A DNA stretch of 64,000 nt from Meconema thalassinum (taxonomy: Eukaryota > Arthropoda > Insecta > Orthoptera > Tettigoniidae), in contig OX336397.1 of assembly GCA_946902985.2 (NCBI GenBank), positions 153,009,890-153,073,889 on the forward strand, read 5' to 3'. Shown in pieces: positions 10,330 to 23,032 of this stretch. Numbering within the stretch: position 1 is the stretch's first letter; the number at the start of each line of letters is the position of its first letter. The notes beneath the pieces are model-generated. The model made no database searches, was not told the DNA's origin, and worked only from the letters and a program-made list of their open reading frames with translations. Both the position numbers and the translations under genes were made by a program.

Positions 10330-12180
10330 AAGGGTAAATTTTTAAGGCTGCATAATTTCTTTAATAAAATAATTAATGACGTATCGTGACGCCCACATAC
10401 TGTAACTCGCATTTATACACAAATAGCAGAAGTACCCATTCTTCGAACGGTCTTCGGTATTAATAATCAGACGTTTTCAATTGAGCTACTGTTGCAAAGT
10501 TTAGGGGCTTGGAACCTTTTTGTCGACAAAGAAAAATGATTACTTAAAATGCGCTCTCGTACTAAATTTACCTAACGTGTTCTTCCTGACGTGAAAATAA
10601 AATTGAAAACCTCATAGACGAATCGCAATACACGTCACATACAAACTGACCCTAACCGTTGTGTCAAGTGCCCAACAACAGGAAGACCCCTTTTATAAAA
10701 AAATTTAAAAAAATAATGAAAATTCAGGTTTTTAGCCTCCAATGGCCCAAATTCCTAAAAGCAGCAAAAATAGTCTACTATTTCAAATCAGGATTATTTG
10801 AAAATAATTTTGGTGTTTGGAGATATAATAGACCTTCTGTACGACATTCGCACGTGGAAGTCGTGTGAAAAATATGTAGGGTACTCCTTGAACCCCTTAA
10901 GCGCATTGACGAATTTTACAGTTTTAGTTGGTTCCGTGATAACCTTATAGCCATTTGCAAACTTTCACAGAAATGTTATAATTGGAATGGCATTACTTCT
11001 TGTAGAAATAGATGTAAAGTTGGATGTCACCTCTTGAATACTGTTGTCGTGGTTGCTGGCTTGCATTCCTTCATTAATTAGTTTATGAAATGAAATTAGT
11101 TTTCTGGGAATATCTAAGAAACTGTTGGTTTTAGAGTTTTGTTTCTGACACCAAGGGGTTGAAAATGAGCTTTGTCTCGCCGTTGTACACCATAATAATG
11201 ATGATAATAATAATGATAATGATAATAATAACAAATAATAATAATATCGTATGGCCTCGGGTGCCGGGTGCAAGCTTTTGTAATTTGACACCCAGAGGGT
11301 AGCGTGCATGTCGAATTTCGTTGTTCCTTGAATCACTATGAAAGTCAATGAGGTTCGATATCTAAGCTCCTTGAACACTTTAGTGCTTTCTAGTAGAGAA
11401 ATGAGGAATTGTGTGTTGGCGGAAACTCCCGAGATTAATTTTGCCATTATGAACATGGCCTACTGAATTTAAATGGGTTCTTTGACATGCCAACATATAA
11501 TAATAATAATATAACAATATAGGGATAGAGATATAATAGATCTTCCGTACCATACCCACAAGTGTAAATCGCGTGAAAAAATTCTAGAGTACCCCTTGAC
11601 TCCCTTCAGCGAATTATATGTATTGATGAATATTTCAGGTTAATTTGGATTCGTTATAACCTTATCGCCGTTTGCAAACCTTCACAGTAATGTAATGAAT
11701 GTAATGGCATTGCGTCTTACAGCAATAGATGGACTTCTGAGATTGAGTTGCCATGGTTACCGACTTGCATTCTTTCATAGTTTATTAAGTGAAATTAGTT
11801 TTCTGAGAATATCTCAAAAACTGTTGGTTTTAGGGCCTTAAAATGTGGTTTTGGGGGTCTCAACCTTCTACGCCTATTTCAGCATCTATTTTAAGGGGGT
11901 AGGCCCCCTTATATGAGAGGTACGGAGAAGAGTTACATCAACGATTAGTGTCGTGTCTCTGATGGATATCTGTGTCAAATTTTACGTTGATCCACCCAGC
12001 CGTTCTTGAGTTATAAGGACTCAAAAAATTGTCCACAGGCAAACAAACAGATAGACAAAAAATTTATTTTTGCGTGCATCCGTCATAAAACAGTCTGAAA
12101 CGTGCAAATATCGCAAATTTTCGTGGAAATTCAGAAATAAACAGACAAACTTTCATTTTTATTTATATAGAGATATTTGG
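10330..12180. repeat. Two direct copies of an AT-rich interspersed repeat
   Basis: About 10,815-11,145 and 11,522-11,845 are direct copies of the same sequence (shared landmarks: agatataatagaycttc, a gtgtgaaaaa block, ttgcaaacyttcacag, and a shared aaactgttggttttag near their right ends). The left copy is interrupted and followed by a (GATAAT)n-like tract at about 11,190-11,240. The right copy continues into a tail near 12,010-12,175 with phrases typical of arthropod LINE/SINE 3' ends. No protein is recognisable. Confidence 0.5.
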
Positions 12181-12265
12181 CATTAGAGGCCCAGAAATTA
12201 TTTTGGAAATCCTGTGTACATAGTGCAATCTAAGTACAGGTAGAGAATTTTTAAATACTACTTCA

Positions 12266-12502
12266 GGGGAGGAGGATTACGCCACTGTGGAGAGAAAAGG
12301 GAACGTTCGCAAAAAATTGTGCCAGTTAAAATGTGCGACGCTAGAGGAGAGGCATGCAGTGTTATGCCGAGAGTTGGATGATACGGGTGCGCTGCTTAGT
12401 GGGGTTATAAAAGGGTTACCAGCTTCTGTACATTATAACAGACCGCACTATACTGTATGTGCTGTGTGCCTGGTAAATCAGTCATCCCTACACAATCGGT
12501 GA
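12266..12502 (+). other. Unassigned open segment
   Basis: After a ctacttcag that could serve as a splice acceptor, one frame is open for about 75 codons to a stop at 12500-12502. The peptide is hydrophilic with alternating basic and acidic residues in its first half and no motif I recognise. It could be a TE relic or an unannotated exon. Its phase does not give a long frame from exon 4. I assign no function. Confidence 0.2.
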
Positions 12503-13650
12503 GGCCCTAAATATTGTGTTCAATAGTGAAGTATGGTAACACTTACATATTCCAACCAGGCAATTATAACGTGAATTAATTAGTGTCACATGAACGAACA
12601 AACACATCGCTAGTTACTTGGTGTGCAGTTGCCCGTACTAGTAATTACAGAGGTCCTATCCCAGGGGTAACTGAACAGGCAACCCGCAATACATCCCGTA
12701 GAAAGCTGTGTGAGGGCTCAAACGAAAGGGCTCCATCTCCTGTTTAGGACAAGTCATTTCGCCCTAAGATAAAAATTACCCCTATCCACGAAATTAAGGA
12801 TTTTTTGTGCGCATGCGCTCTTAAAGTATCTTCTAAATTTGGCGGAATTCCCAATTGTTTTGGTAGATTGCTCCATACCCCCTTCTCTACCACCTACCCT
12901 TATCTCCCACAACCCCTACCCCCAGAATGCCCTAAAATTCCAAATAGATATTTCCAAATTTAAGTAGATTTAACACAAATGTCCACCATTGCTCCCACTT
13001 ACATTCGCCCAGCTCATCTCTGTTGACTTCCCTTGGTCAGTTTTGGTTCTTTTCCAGCTTATTTTTAGATTTATTTATTACTAGCTATTTTACCCGGCGT
13101 TGCCCGAGAGGTGTATTTACATGTTATGGAAAGAAACATGCCAATATATTACGCAAGGTATATTCACTTTGCCCCTAAGTGAGTTTAAAACATAGTTATC
13201 TTGGGCTCTGAAGTTAATCAAGTGCCATATTAACTCATTGTAATTCTAGGCAAAAGGTACTGTGGAGTACAATAACGTAGTAGAGAATGCATCAATAACA
13301 AAAAGGGCTGTATATGCACATTTCTCAAGGACCTAGTCTCACAATTACGGTACTTTCCTGATAGTCTTGATTGCTCTTGTAATGGGTGTAATTGAGACGT
13401 CTTGTTCACATAGTTCTCTTTCATTTTTAAATTGTTGCATCTACCTTTTTGAAAGGAAACAATATTTAAATTATTCAATATTTGGAATATAAAGTCATCA
13501 CTCTGGAGTCAAATATACTTACGATTTTGAACCTCGCACAAATGGTGTGATTAATGAGAAATGGCTTATTCATGTACATAAAGCAGTGTGTAGGCTACAA
13601 TAGCTGCATATTAGGGAATAGTATTGCTGTATTTACATTCCTATTATCTC
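12503..13650. other. Intron 4 segment without supported genes
   Basis: Near 13,080-13,120 is the phrase 'tattttacccggcgttgcccg', of the kind that begins many arthropod LINE or SINE 5' remnants. A segment near 12,712-12,770 resembles one near 17,465-17,525 (shared gagggctcaaacgaa). No gene is supported. Confidence 0.35.
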
Positions 13651-13654
13651 ATAT

Positions 13655-14150
13655 TGGGCGGCTTTGGTGGCGTATTTGGTAGCATGCTGAGCTTCTATGG
13701 CCAAGGTCGCGGGTTAAAACCCGGCCGAAGTCATCGGAGTTTTGAAGAGCGTTAAAATCCTTCAGTATGCCTTCCTTCGGAGGGGAAGTCAAGCCGGTGG
13801 GCCCATGTCATAGAACATAGATTTTTGTGATGTAAAAGAGCCTTCCACTAACTACACTCGTGTGAAAGTAAAATTTGATTAGCGCTATTAAGTTCCAAGG
13901 GTCACCGTCTGGTTACGGGGGTATCTATTAGCCAAGTTTGCAGCTAGATGTCGTTGACGGTAGCATTTGGTAGAAAAAGTAGGAACTACTTAAAACTGAC
14001 TGTCTGTAGTCCTTACCTGAATTACATACAACACACAATAATGCAGCCATCACAATTAACACCGGTTATCAGGCAGATTCTACGCACATTCAAAGTATAC
14101 GGGGCTGCATGACCGCGATGTCGCAGCCCCTAAACAGAGGAACCAACTAA
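13655..14150 (+). repeat. tRNA-derived SINE-like repeat with shared 3' body
   Basis: The head at about 13,660-13,735 resembles a tRNA gene, with an A-box-like segment (tggcgtatttggtagc) and a B-box-like segment (gcgggttaaaaccc). The B box has AAA where tRNA genes have CGA. The body at 14,005-14,150 is repeated in the same orientation at about 43,433-43,575 and inverted at about 1755-1805. The segment at 13,865-14,000 also resembles 22,695-22,850. It is an interspersed family, not a functional tRNA gene. Confidence 0.5.
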
Positions 14151-15430
14151 CCAATCTCACCTAGTTAAAGTAAAAGCAGCAACGTGTAATCCCAGTAGAA
14201 TGTCAAATGAGATGCATTGATTGAGAACACATTGGGCTTCTTCTTTAGCCCCTAAAGTATTTCGTAAGTACGTCGAAAGTTTGAAATGGCAGACTAGGAA
14301 TATCAATACTTCACCAATCTGTGAATAATTAATGAAGAGCCTGTATGCTTAAAATTCCATAAGCCTTTTCTAATCAAAGCGGCTTCAAGTAACACGACGT
14401 TGTGGAAAGTAAAGAGGTTAGCTCAAAGTATATGGTGTCTAAAAAGAAAGCAATGAAAAAGCAAATATAGCCTAATTATAAATGTGACTGAGATGAAAAA
14501 ATATATTAAAATCATTATGCAATCTAATTTAAATGACATTGAATGAGTATAAATTTAATAAATACGATAACTTACTTGAAGTAATGACAATGTTTCATTT
14601 ACAAAATGATTTGTCTATTGTTTAATATTTTATGGGTTTAGAGAAGTCCAAAAATTCAAATAGACGGTAGTAAGAAACGAAATTACACGTCAGTGCTAGT
14701 TCTGGAAAAAGACGTAAATACGAATGGAACGCTACTGTGAAAAGATCCTGCACGCGTTTGAGTGTTGAATGGGCAGGCAGTTTAAAGCAGGCAGGAGGGA
14801 TGCGATCCAGCTGGCAGTGAAAATGGTGCTGCAACCTATCTTGTCTTATGTTAAATGAACAGGCAGTTTAAAGCTATTATGAAAGAGAACAAAACATATC
14901 TACAATGGCATTACATATGCCAGTTGCAAGTACCGATGGAAGATGTCGCATTCAACACTACTCTTGGTCCCCCACAGGAGGTGTGCTTTCATTTCCCGAG
15001 TTTACGTGAGACAGAGTTAGGGGTGATGATTGTCTTACGTGATTTCCGGCGATAACTTTGTTCCGGACACCAACACTCCTTCGTCTGTTGTGTGTAGTCG
15101 TCATTTTGAGAGTCCCGCACCGCAGTTGTGATCGTATAATCGTGCACCATGGTTGCGAGGGCAGCTGTAGCAAGTCCATACATCGTAGGTTTGAAACTAA
15201 CCTGAGTGAGGTTTTTCTACACTCTGTCCAGGCAAATGCCGGGTTAGTAGTTGACCAATGCTAGTAACGCACATGATAGTGACTTCTTTGCCTCTCATAC
15301 CTACGAAGATATCCAATTAACTATGGAATCAACAGTCCAGTGCATATCCATCAGTTATATTATGAAAAATGGGTATCATGATGTTTTCTTGAGATTCTGT
15401 TGAATCATTCTTCAGTACATCCCCCAGGGA
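14150..15430. other. Intron 4 segment without supported genes
   Basis: AT-rich. Short open frames exist on both strands between 14,600 and 15,260, but none shows a domain. A phrase around ggcaggcagtttaaagc near 14,768 recurs near 14,856, suggesting a small local duplication. Confidence 0.3.
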
Positions 15431-15437
15431 CTCACGA

Positions 15438-15750
15438 CTAATGGGATGTGGGTTTGGAGACCACGGGACCCTAGCTGAGTGCGGTATTGCTTTCACTTAC
15501 TTGTGCCCGGCTCCCTTCTGTCATCGTTCCTGTCGACCACCCTTGGTCACCTCTCGTTCACTTACGACATTACGACACTCCCCCTCCTTCAGGGGCTTAC
15601 AACTTGTGGGACGCTGGTTAGCGATCCTGGGACCCCAGCTGAGTTCGCGATTGCTTCCACTTAATTGTGCCGGGGTCCTGTCTGGCATATTTACTGGTCA
15701 ACTCTTGTTCTCTTCCGACCCTGACGGTATTAGGATATCTGAGGTCTAAG
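15438..15750 (+). repeat. Tandem duplication, about 160 bp units
   Basis: Two diverged direct units start near 15,438 and 15,600. Both contain tgtggg, a gggaccc-agctgagt block, attgctt-cactta and a gtgcc-gg-tcc block in the same order. The following 15,750-16,290 is a T/C-rich tail of an interspersed repeat ending in an ATCATCATCA run near 16,270. Probably a transposon untranslated region; no coding content is recognised. Confidence 0.45.
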
Positions 15751-16560
15751 AAGTCTTTCAAATTCCCGCCTTAATTGGACCTTGTTTCATCTTTCCTTAT
15801 ACCCTCATTCTTCGAAGGGTCAGATCTCTTGTTTTTCTTCTCATCATATCTCCTCCCTTCTGCACGAGGTCATAAAGGAGGCAGGGTGTATGTAGCCCCA
15901 CCACTGGAGGTGCTACACTCTCAAGGGCTCACGGCTCTTGAGGTTGGGAGGATACCTGAGCTGGATCTGTTTTTTCCCTTTTTCCAGTGATTCTGGGGAG
16001 GTCTCTCTCCTATTTTCCTTCCTATTTACCTTTCATGGCACACCTTACCAAATCCATCAATTCTCATTTTTTGAGGGTTGAAGGCATTTCATTTACCTGC
16101 ATTTTATTTCCCTTATTCCTTCCTTTGTGTCCTTTTGTTCTCCTAATCCGTAATTTGGTTGTAAGTTGTAGTTATTTTTAGTTATAGTGTTCATTTTATC
16201 ATCATTCTTCATTTTCATCCCAAAGAATTAAGAGGCCTATAGACTCCATGTTAGGCCCTTTAACATCAACTATCATCATCAAATTACAATTTCAGCAATA
16301 TCTTTTTCTACAATGAAAACTGAAAGTCTGGTTTAAGTTGTATTCACAGTGGAAATAATTTATTGTATGAAATGTTTGGATTGCATTTCTCAGACCTGTA
16401 ATCCTCTCCACTCATTAACCAGACCGCAGCAGCTGTCTTGCCAGCAGGAAAGCTCATAAAGGTTTATAAAAATCGAGTGAACCTAATGGAATTCTATTTT
16501 AATAAGGTGCGATGGTATGTTTGGTTTCTGTCATGTAATATCAAGCTATTGTATTTTGTG

Positions 16561-16870
16561 GCCGGCCCCGTGGTGTAGGGGTAGCGTGCCTGCCTCTCAC
16601 CCTGAAGCCCTGGATTCGATTCCCGGCTCCGTCAGGGATTTTAGAAACTGACGTGAGGGGTGGAACCGGGAGCACTCAGCCTCGTGAGGACAATTGAGTA
16701 GCTGTCTGACAGTGAGGCAGCACCCTGATCACGAAAACCCAGATTAACGGCCGAGGGGACCGATGCGCTGATCACGCGACACCCCAATATCTGCAGGCTA
16801 AATGGCTGGGCAGCGGTCGCTTGGTAGGCCTAGGCCCTTCATGGGCTGTATTGCCAGGGGTTATTATTAC
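16561..16870 (+). repeat. tRNA-derived SINE, family A, copy 1
   Basis: The 5' head has an RNA polymerase III A box (tggtgtagggg at about 16,571) and a B box (gattcgattcc at about 16,613-16,623), so it descends from a tRNA gene. A body of about 230 bp follows, ending in a TTATTATTAC tail. A second copy is at 23,804-24,098. The flanks share an imperfect tattttg phrase that may be the remains of a target duplication. The head lacks tRNA cloverleaf pairing across its whole length, so I do not call a tRNA gene. Confidence 0.75.
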
Positions 16871-16879
16871 TATATTATT

Positions 16880-18040
16880 TTGCGATATAATTTGCATTTT
16901 GATATTGCGGGAATTATATTGACAAATAGTGTCACGTCTTTGTTATGCTATACTCGGTAGACATTGCTGTGTGAGCAGTTGAGTAACTAACGGGATTTCA
17001 AGCAAAGATCCTCATTTTCTATACCGGTAGTGCAGAGCGCAACTTGCATCCAGTCGGCCGTGTCTCGACTTGAGCTATGTTGCCATGGAAATGATCTGCC
17101 TTGCCATTCCTTCATGAGTATATTTTATGACTTTAGATTAGTCTTTGCTCGAGTACAAAAGGACCGAAATCAGAAGAATGAGAAAGACTATCGAAAATTC
17201 ATGTAGCCAGCCGTTCCTTCGGGGTCCTAAACTATGTGTATGCAAAATTTGGTTGAGATTGGTGGAACGGTGTAGATTTGTATACGGAACAAACCCACAT
17301 ACCCACCCATATACATACAGACTTTCACTTTTATATATAAGATTTAATATGTATTTATAACTCTTTATTGATGATCGATTTATCGATTATTGATCAACTA
17401 CAAAGTCATCGACTCGAGATTTCCAAAAATAGTAGATACCATCCAAACGCGTAATCGGAGATTATCATGCGAGGGCTCAAACGAAATGCCTCCATCCCCT
17501 ATATCCATAGGACTCGCCAATTCCAATACCGATATTCTTTTTATGATGGACGTTTGCAAGGTTAAGTGAGGGTTTCCACGAAGTCATGTAACATGACACC
17601 TAGCTGCGCCCGACAGGATAACCCGAGCGGTCGATCCAACAAGCTTGATTAATTTATATTTTAGTTATTTATTTATTTAATGTCTATTTATTTAGTATTT
17701 AATTTTTATTAATTTACTATTTTATATTTGATAAATTTGTTTCTTCTTCTTGACGACGTTTCGGCCAGCTATGGACCACGTTAATTCAACTGCTCCGTGC
17801 CTCGAGCTTTAACATTCGCCCAGTAACGCCTCGTGTGTTCTCGGTGGTGCTGTTTCCTGGTCTCAGTTCACGTCTTGGCTGTTGTTAGTTTAGTCTTTTC
17901 CTGGAAACTCAGGTGTTCAATAGTTTCACCTGAAGGGGCGTACGCATCAGAATATCGTATGTAATTCTCACTTGTTTTAAATACTTTCCTACCTCTCCAA
18001 ACCACGCTCCCTTGTTTCTTTTACCCAGAAAGTAAATAAA
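16880..18040. other. Intron 4 segment with retroelement tail
   Basis: Around 17,210-17,345 is a 3'-end-like segment (aaatttggttgagattggtgg, then a TTTATATATAAG terminus) of a widespread arthropod SINE/LINE type. At 17,640-17,740 is an AT-rich simple region built from TTTATTTA-like units. No gene is supported. Confidence 0.4.
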
Positions 18041-18049
18041 GATTTTGTT

Positions 18050-20480
18050 TGACAATCACATTGGGCTCAATTTTGTTAAATGACCATATAACACAATCCT
18101 ACTCTTTCTCATCATGTCAGTGATTTTGGTAACATGTGTGTAGAATTCATGGCTGTGCTTCCGTCTGTAATCACCGTTTTCCTTGATTGGACCCAAGACT
18201 TCCCGTAACATCTTCCTTTCTTTTGTTTCAAGTTTCTCCATAAGACCTTTTCGTTGCATCCTAAGACACTCTGCAGCATATAACGGTTCCTGTCGGATGA
18301 CTGTGCAATGATTTCTTGTTATATATTCCCATGGTTAACTGGTATACGTTTCCATTTTTGTCATTCGAGATGTAAAAGACTTCTTCTCAGAGATATTAAG
18401 CTCTATCCATTTACCTAGGTATTTGAACTTTTCTGTCCGCTTGATCTTTCCTCTTGCAGTGGCTAGTTCTCTTGGTGCCAGCTTTAAGTTACTTATACAC
18501 TTGGTTTTCCTGAAGGAGATATTGAGAGTGAATAAGGCCTGATGTCCAGCCCCCAGGAAGTTTCTCTGTTTCTCAAATATCGTCTGGTATATTAGTTAAC
18601 TTGTCAACTGCTTTTTCTCCAGCATATTTCAATAGTTGAGATGTTATCAAGTTTTCACCTGGTGCCTTATTGTTTATCAATGACTGTTTGATTTCATCTT
18701 TTGTCGGTGGAAGTGAATCTGCGTGAAAGTGTGCATTTTCTTCGAATTGAAATGTGGATTCAGGGGCTTCTCAGTTGAGGAGTGTTGCAAAGTATTTAGC
18801 CGGGAATTGGCAGTTGTCATTATCATTGTGAGCAATTTTTCCGTCGGGATCTTCGAAGTGTTGGTTTGGTGAAGTGTAATTATTGAGATTCTGTTTGAAA
18901 ATTCCGTAGAAGTCTCGAGCATTGTTCTTCTCGAAATCTTGCTGAATTTGTACTAGCTGATTCTTGTCGAAGGCACGTTTTAGCCCACGTATAATTTTTG
19001 CGTTGTTTTTTCTTGTATCTAGGAACTTCTCCAAGTTATCTGCGTTTCTCAATCAGTTCCATCCATGGCAGGCAAGTTGTCTTTCCCTTATTACCACATT
19101 ACACTCACTGGTCCACCAGGCATGCTTCTTCGGTTTCGTGAGGGAGACTGTCTTCTTAGCTGTCAACCAGGGCCTCTTGTAGTTGTTCCCAGATCTGTGG
19201 ATCCACGGACTCAAGTTTCTCAGAGAACTCGTGGTTAGTTCTATTTTTGTGTCAAACCTAAATATTTTTCTTGGATGGACCTTCCTGGTATTTTGTGGAA
19301 TGAGTTTAAGTTTGACTTTAGAAAGATAATGATCAGAGTCTAGGTTGGCACTTCGCAGAATCTTCACATTTTGTATCTCTCGTTCCGCTTTCCGAGCAAT
19401 GGCTACGTGATCGATCTGGAACTCACCAAGAACGGGATTTGGGGATGTCCAAGTATTTTATTTCTCGGGTAAGTGCTTGAAAGCTGTCGATTTCATAAGT
19501 AGTTTGAATTCCCTACAGAGTTCAATGAGTCTCTCCCCATTACGTTTGATTCTCTGCTGAGCCGGATAATTTCCTACAATGTTTTGATGTTTTCTTTCTT
19601 ATCCGAGTTGAGCATTGAAATCCCCCAGCATGATAATTGTGTGCTTGTCGTGTATTTGGATGTCCTCCTGATCTTCCCAAATTATATCTGTGTCTTTTGG
19701 GTCTGTTTTGTTTGCCTGATTAATCGGTGCGTGGACGTTGACAATAGTGTACATCCTGTTTGCACTACGGAATGAAAGAGCCGAGACTCGGCTGCTAGAG
19801 AGGCGAAGTCCGTGACAATAAATCCTATGCCAAGATGAGGAACATTTTTCATTACACGTTTGCCGGTCTTACCTTATAAATTCTGTAACCTTTTGATTCG
19901 AAAGTATGTTCATCTGTAAACCTTGTTTCTTGAATTGGGGTGATAGGAATTTTATGTTGAGAGAGTGTGTCTGTTTAGTGTTTCAGTTTGCCGACCTTTT
20001 GAAAGGGAATTCACATTAAAGGTAGCAAAGAAGTTTCGACGCTTTTGTTTGATTTTTTTGTGGAGTCTCCGATACCTCCAAGCATGTCGGTTCGGGCTCC
20101 CCCAGAATCCGAAGGCCCGCATGAGTCACTTCGGACGATTGTTGATTGGTTACCACATTAGGTAGTAGGTTCTGCTGAACAGTCCTGTATGCTTTGAACA
20201 GTTAAAAAACTGTAGATTGGGGACAGTGATATTTTACACTGTCCAAGATACTACAAAGGTTCCGAGCATTGGAGGCCCCATCACTGATCGGCTCGCCGAG
20301 CTAGTTTCCCGCTGGTATTGATTACCCAACCTTCCACTGGGTTGCTCGGCTTAACAGGGGGCATCTCGTGTGGGTTACATGCTGGAGTTGGTGTGAAAGA
20401 GGCTAGTTGGATTCTCTTGTTGTGAACAGCGACTTAATTCACTCCCATTCGCCATGAGTCACAAAGACTCCTCCCAGGTT
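18050..20480 (-). pseudogene. LINE remnant with endonuclease but deleted RT core
   Basis: Reading on the minus strand from about 20,060 downward: ATFNVNS (endonuclease start), the catalytic LGDFNAQLG near 19,630, SDHYL near 19,335, and a linker region open at 18,771-19,052. The frame then passes from NNKAPG (just before the RT palm) almost directly into the thumb region (KYLGKWIE near 18,400, then LREVLGPIKENG near 18,190). The RT palm with its catalytic Asp motifs is absent. The element is therefore internally deleted, besides carrying frame changes. The presumed 5' untranslated part extends to about 20,480. Clade not determined. Confidence 0.65.
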
Positions 20481-21980
20481 GAATCCTGGGACCCTTATTT
20501 TTTAATTTTTATATTTTTTATTTATTGAATACTTATTATCGATTATTGTTATTATCCTTCGGAAGGTTCGCTTTATCATGACGGCTATGCGGGCAGTGTT
20601 ATGTGTGGTTCGCTCAAGATCACGCCGTCGTTTCAACGAGAATAAACCTGTCGAGGGTTAGCACGGGCGGCTATTGCAGGTGGCGTGTTTCTCGTTACCT
20701 TTTCAAACAAGACCAAACCAGTTGTGTGACGCCACAGGGCTGTGGTCATCCGTGTAACGTGGACAAATGAAATATCTCTTATTAATATTCAACTTTTATT
20801 TATTTATTTATTTATGGATTTAATATTATTCATTTATTTAATATCGATTATTTATTTTATATATTCCTAGCTTCACCCAGTATCTTTAACGGCTTACCCA
20901 GCGTAAAGAAAGGCGTATTTTTTCGATTTCAATGAACTACGACCTATATCCGTTTCCCGTCTCGAGATAATGGGTTAAAATCACTGAATGGACTATTAAT
21001 TATATTATCATGGAGATAGCATGTGCACCGAATTCTTGCCAGACGTAATTTAAGAATGGCGAGGTGCATGAAACACGTATCCCCCTTCCGTCCAATCTAA
21101 ACTTGACTTTGTGTCTGCCAACTAAGGCGGGAAGGCAACATGGTCATAGCGTTTCGTGACTTTGAAATTAGTCTTTGAACATCGGCTAGTTTGATTCCTT
21201 CTCAATACCTTTCCTACTACCAAGGACTAAAACGTTCTGTATTGGAGAAGCAATAGAGTGCAACCTGTAGAAAATGTGAAAGAATGTGTAGTAAATTAAT
21301 TTAATTTGACCATGCTTTGAACGTAAGGATCTAGAAAAAGCACGCTAGTAATTAATGCAATGTACCTTTTTTTAGTAGTAATTTCGTGAACACTCAATAG
21401 TGTAGGTTAAGATATCCATCAGGAACCCACAAAAAGAATTTGTAAGAATGCAACTTCATATTTCTAAAAGCAGTTAGTTCTAAACATGCTCTCACGATTC
21501 CCGGTCAATGCATGTGAGATTTTCGAAGTGAAATGCCATGTCCTGTGGTTCGGATTCCACGTAAAAAGGAGGTCCCGTGGCTCATGATCTCACGATTAAC
21601 GGTCACGTTAAACTACAAGCTTCCTTCCTTTTTTTCCTTCATCAAGAAAAATATTCACAGATGACATTGTCTTTGTAAGCCAATTCTTTCTGTAGCTTGC
21701 ATAATAATTGCTTGTAAAACATGCTGTATAGCCTAGTGAAAGAGTACCACAACTACAGTACAGTATGTAACAGATCGTAAAACATGCATTAGATCATGGC
21801 GAAAGAGTGTCACAACTCAATAAATAAGCATAATTGGCAACGTCTTTCTAATTTAGCTTCATCTTGGTATGCTTGAAGTAAAATCTGATAAATGATGGAC
21901 AATTCTGCAAAATATTGAAATAATAGTAATTCATTTGAATTAATTACAGCAATTTAAAAACATTGAAGCTCATTATCTCA
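20481..21980. other. Intron 4 segment without supported genes
   Basis: AT-rich, with TTTATTTA-type simple sequence at about 20,500-20,530 and 20,785-20,865. At about 21,585-21,640 is the 3' end of a short interspersed repeat with a TTCC-rich tail; a 43-bp piece of the same family is inserted at 42,316-42,358. No gene is supported. Confidence 0.4.
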
Positions 21981-21996
21981 GAACTATGTTATTTGA

Positions 21997-22228
21997 TAAT
22001 AATAATAATAATGTTATTGGTTTTACGTCCCTTTTGACTACCCTGGCTTTTAGAGACGTCGGGGTGCCGGAATTTTGCCCCGAAGGGGATCTTTAACGTG
22101 CCAGTAAATGTACTGACACGGCTCCCTCGCATTTGCGCACCCTCAAATGCCAGCTGACTGCGCCAGGTTTCGAACCTGCAACCTTGGACTCAGCAAGCGA
22201 GAACGTTACCCCTGAGCCACGCAGTCAG
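21997..22228 (-). repeat. tRNA-derived SINE, family B, with 14-bp target duplication
   Basis: On the minus strand it starts with a tRNA-like head: A box within tggctcagggg and a perfect B box ggttcgaaacc. The body follows and the 3' end is an ATT/AAT repeat tail at the left edge (about 21,995-22,013). It is flanked by a perfect 14-bp direct repeat (actatgttatttga at 21,983-21,996 and 22,229-22,242), which defines the insertion exactly. Confidence 0.85.
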
Positions 22229-22263
22229 ACTATGTTATTTGACTTGTGTCAGTCTTCTTGCAG

Positions 22264-22300
22264 GGGTGCGATATATATATATATATATATATGTATATAT
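22264..22300. repeat. (TA)n microsatellite
   Basis: A run of TA dinucleotides with one or two interruptions, next to the SINE at 21,997. No further function is implied. Confidence 0.9.
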
Positions 22301-23032
22301 GCGAGTTCTCAGTTGAGATCTATAATATCCTGCAATAAAGAAATTAGTTTAGCCATGGAACTCTCTATACTTTGTGGTAGGTATGCATGTATGTGGGTAG
22401 TGGGTCGGTATGCAAGAAAATTGATAAACTCCATACCTAAGATACTCTAATAATCTTATACTCTTGGGTTAGAAGAGTTCTTGAGTTGACCATGATAAGT
22501 CGACAGGGAGGATGATAGAGAAGAGCCTTATATGTGTACATATGTATTTATGGTTTAAAAACTCCAGGATAAGGTACTTAGGTAAAAATACATACATGGG
22601 AATGATAGATGACAAATTCCGAGTATATGTTAGAACCTATAAACTTAGGATATAGGGATACCGTGCAAAGGCATGTCTTGGTGTTTAAAGTGTACACACA
22701 AAGGAGAGATTTGATTTGATTAACGCTCGATTAGTTCCAAAGTTCGCAACAAGGTGCCGGTCGCAGTGGCATCTAGTAGCCATGTTCGTGGCTATGTTTC
22801 GATGACAGTAGCATTTGGTAGCAAAAGTAGGAACTATTTGAATGGGTGATCGTAAAAATGGACCTAAGTCACTTATTATTACTATTCTTCTTCTAAGTAT
22901 TATTATTATTATCATCAATATTAGTATTTTGTTTCGGTCGTGTAGGGACCACTAACCAATTTCAACGCTTTGTTCATTACTGTTTCTGCTTCTTCCTCCA
23001 GTATATCGTCATCATCTCACTATGTTTCTTAC

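Noticed and set aside
15441..16181. Chain of open frames at 15.4-16.2 kb
   Set aside because: The frames overlap, have C/T-rich composition and no domain; they lie in a duplicated non-coding repeat.
16561..16640. Possible tRNA gene
   Set aside because: A and B boxes are present, but the sequence continues into a SINE body and recurs at 23,804; it is a SINE head.
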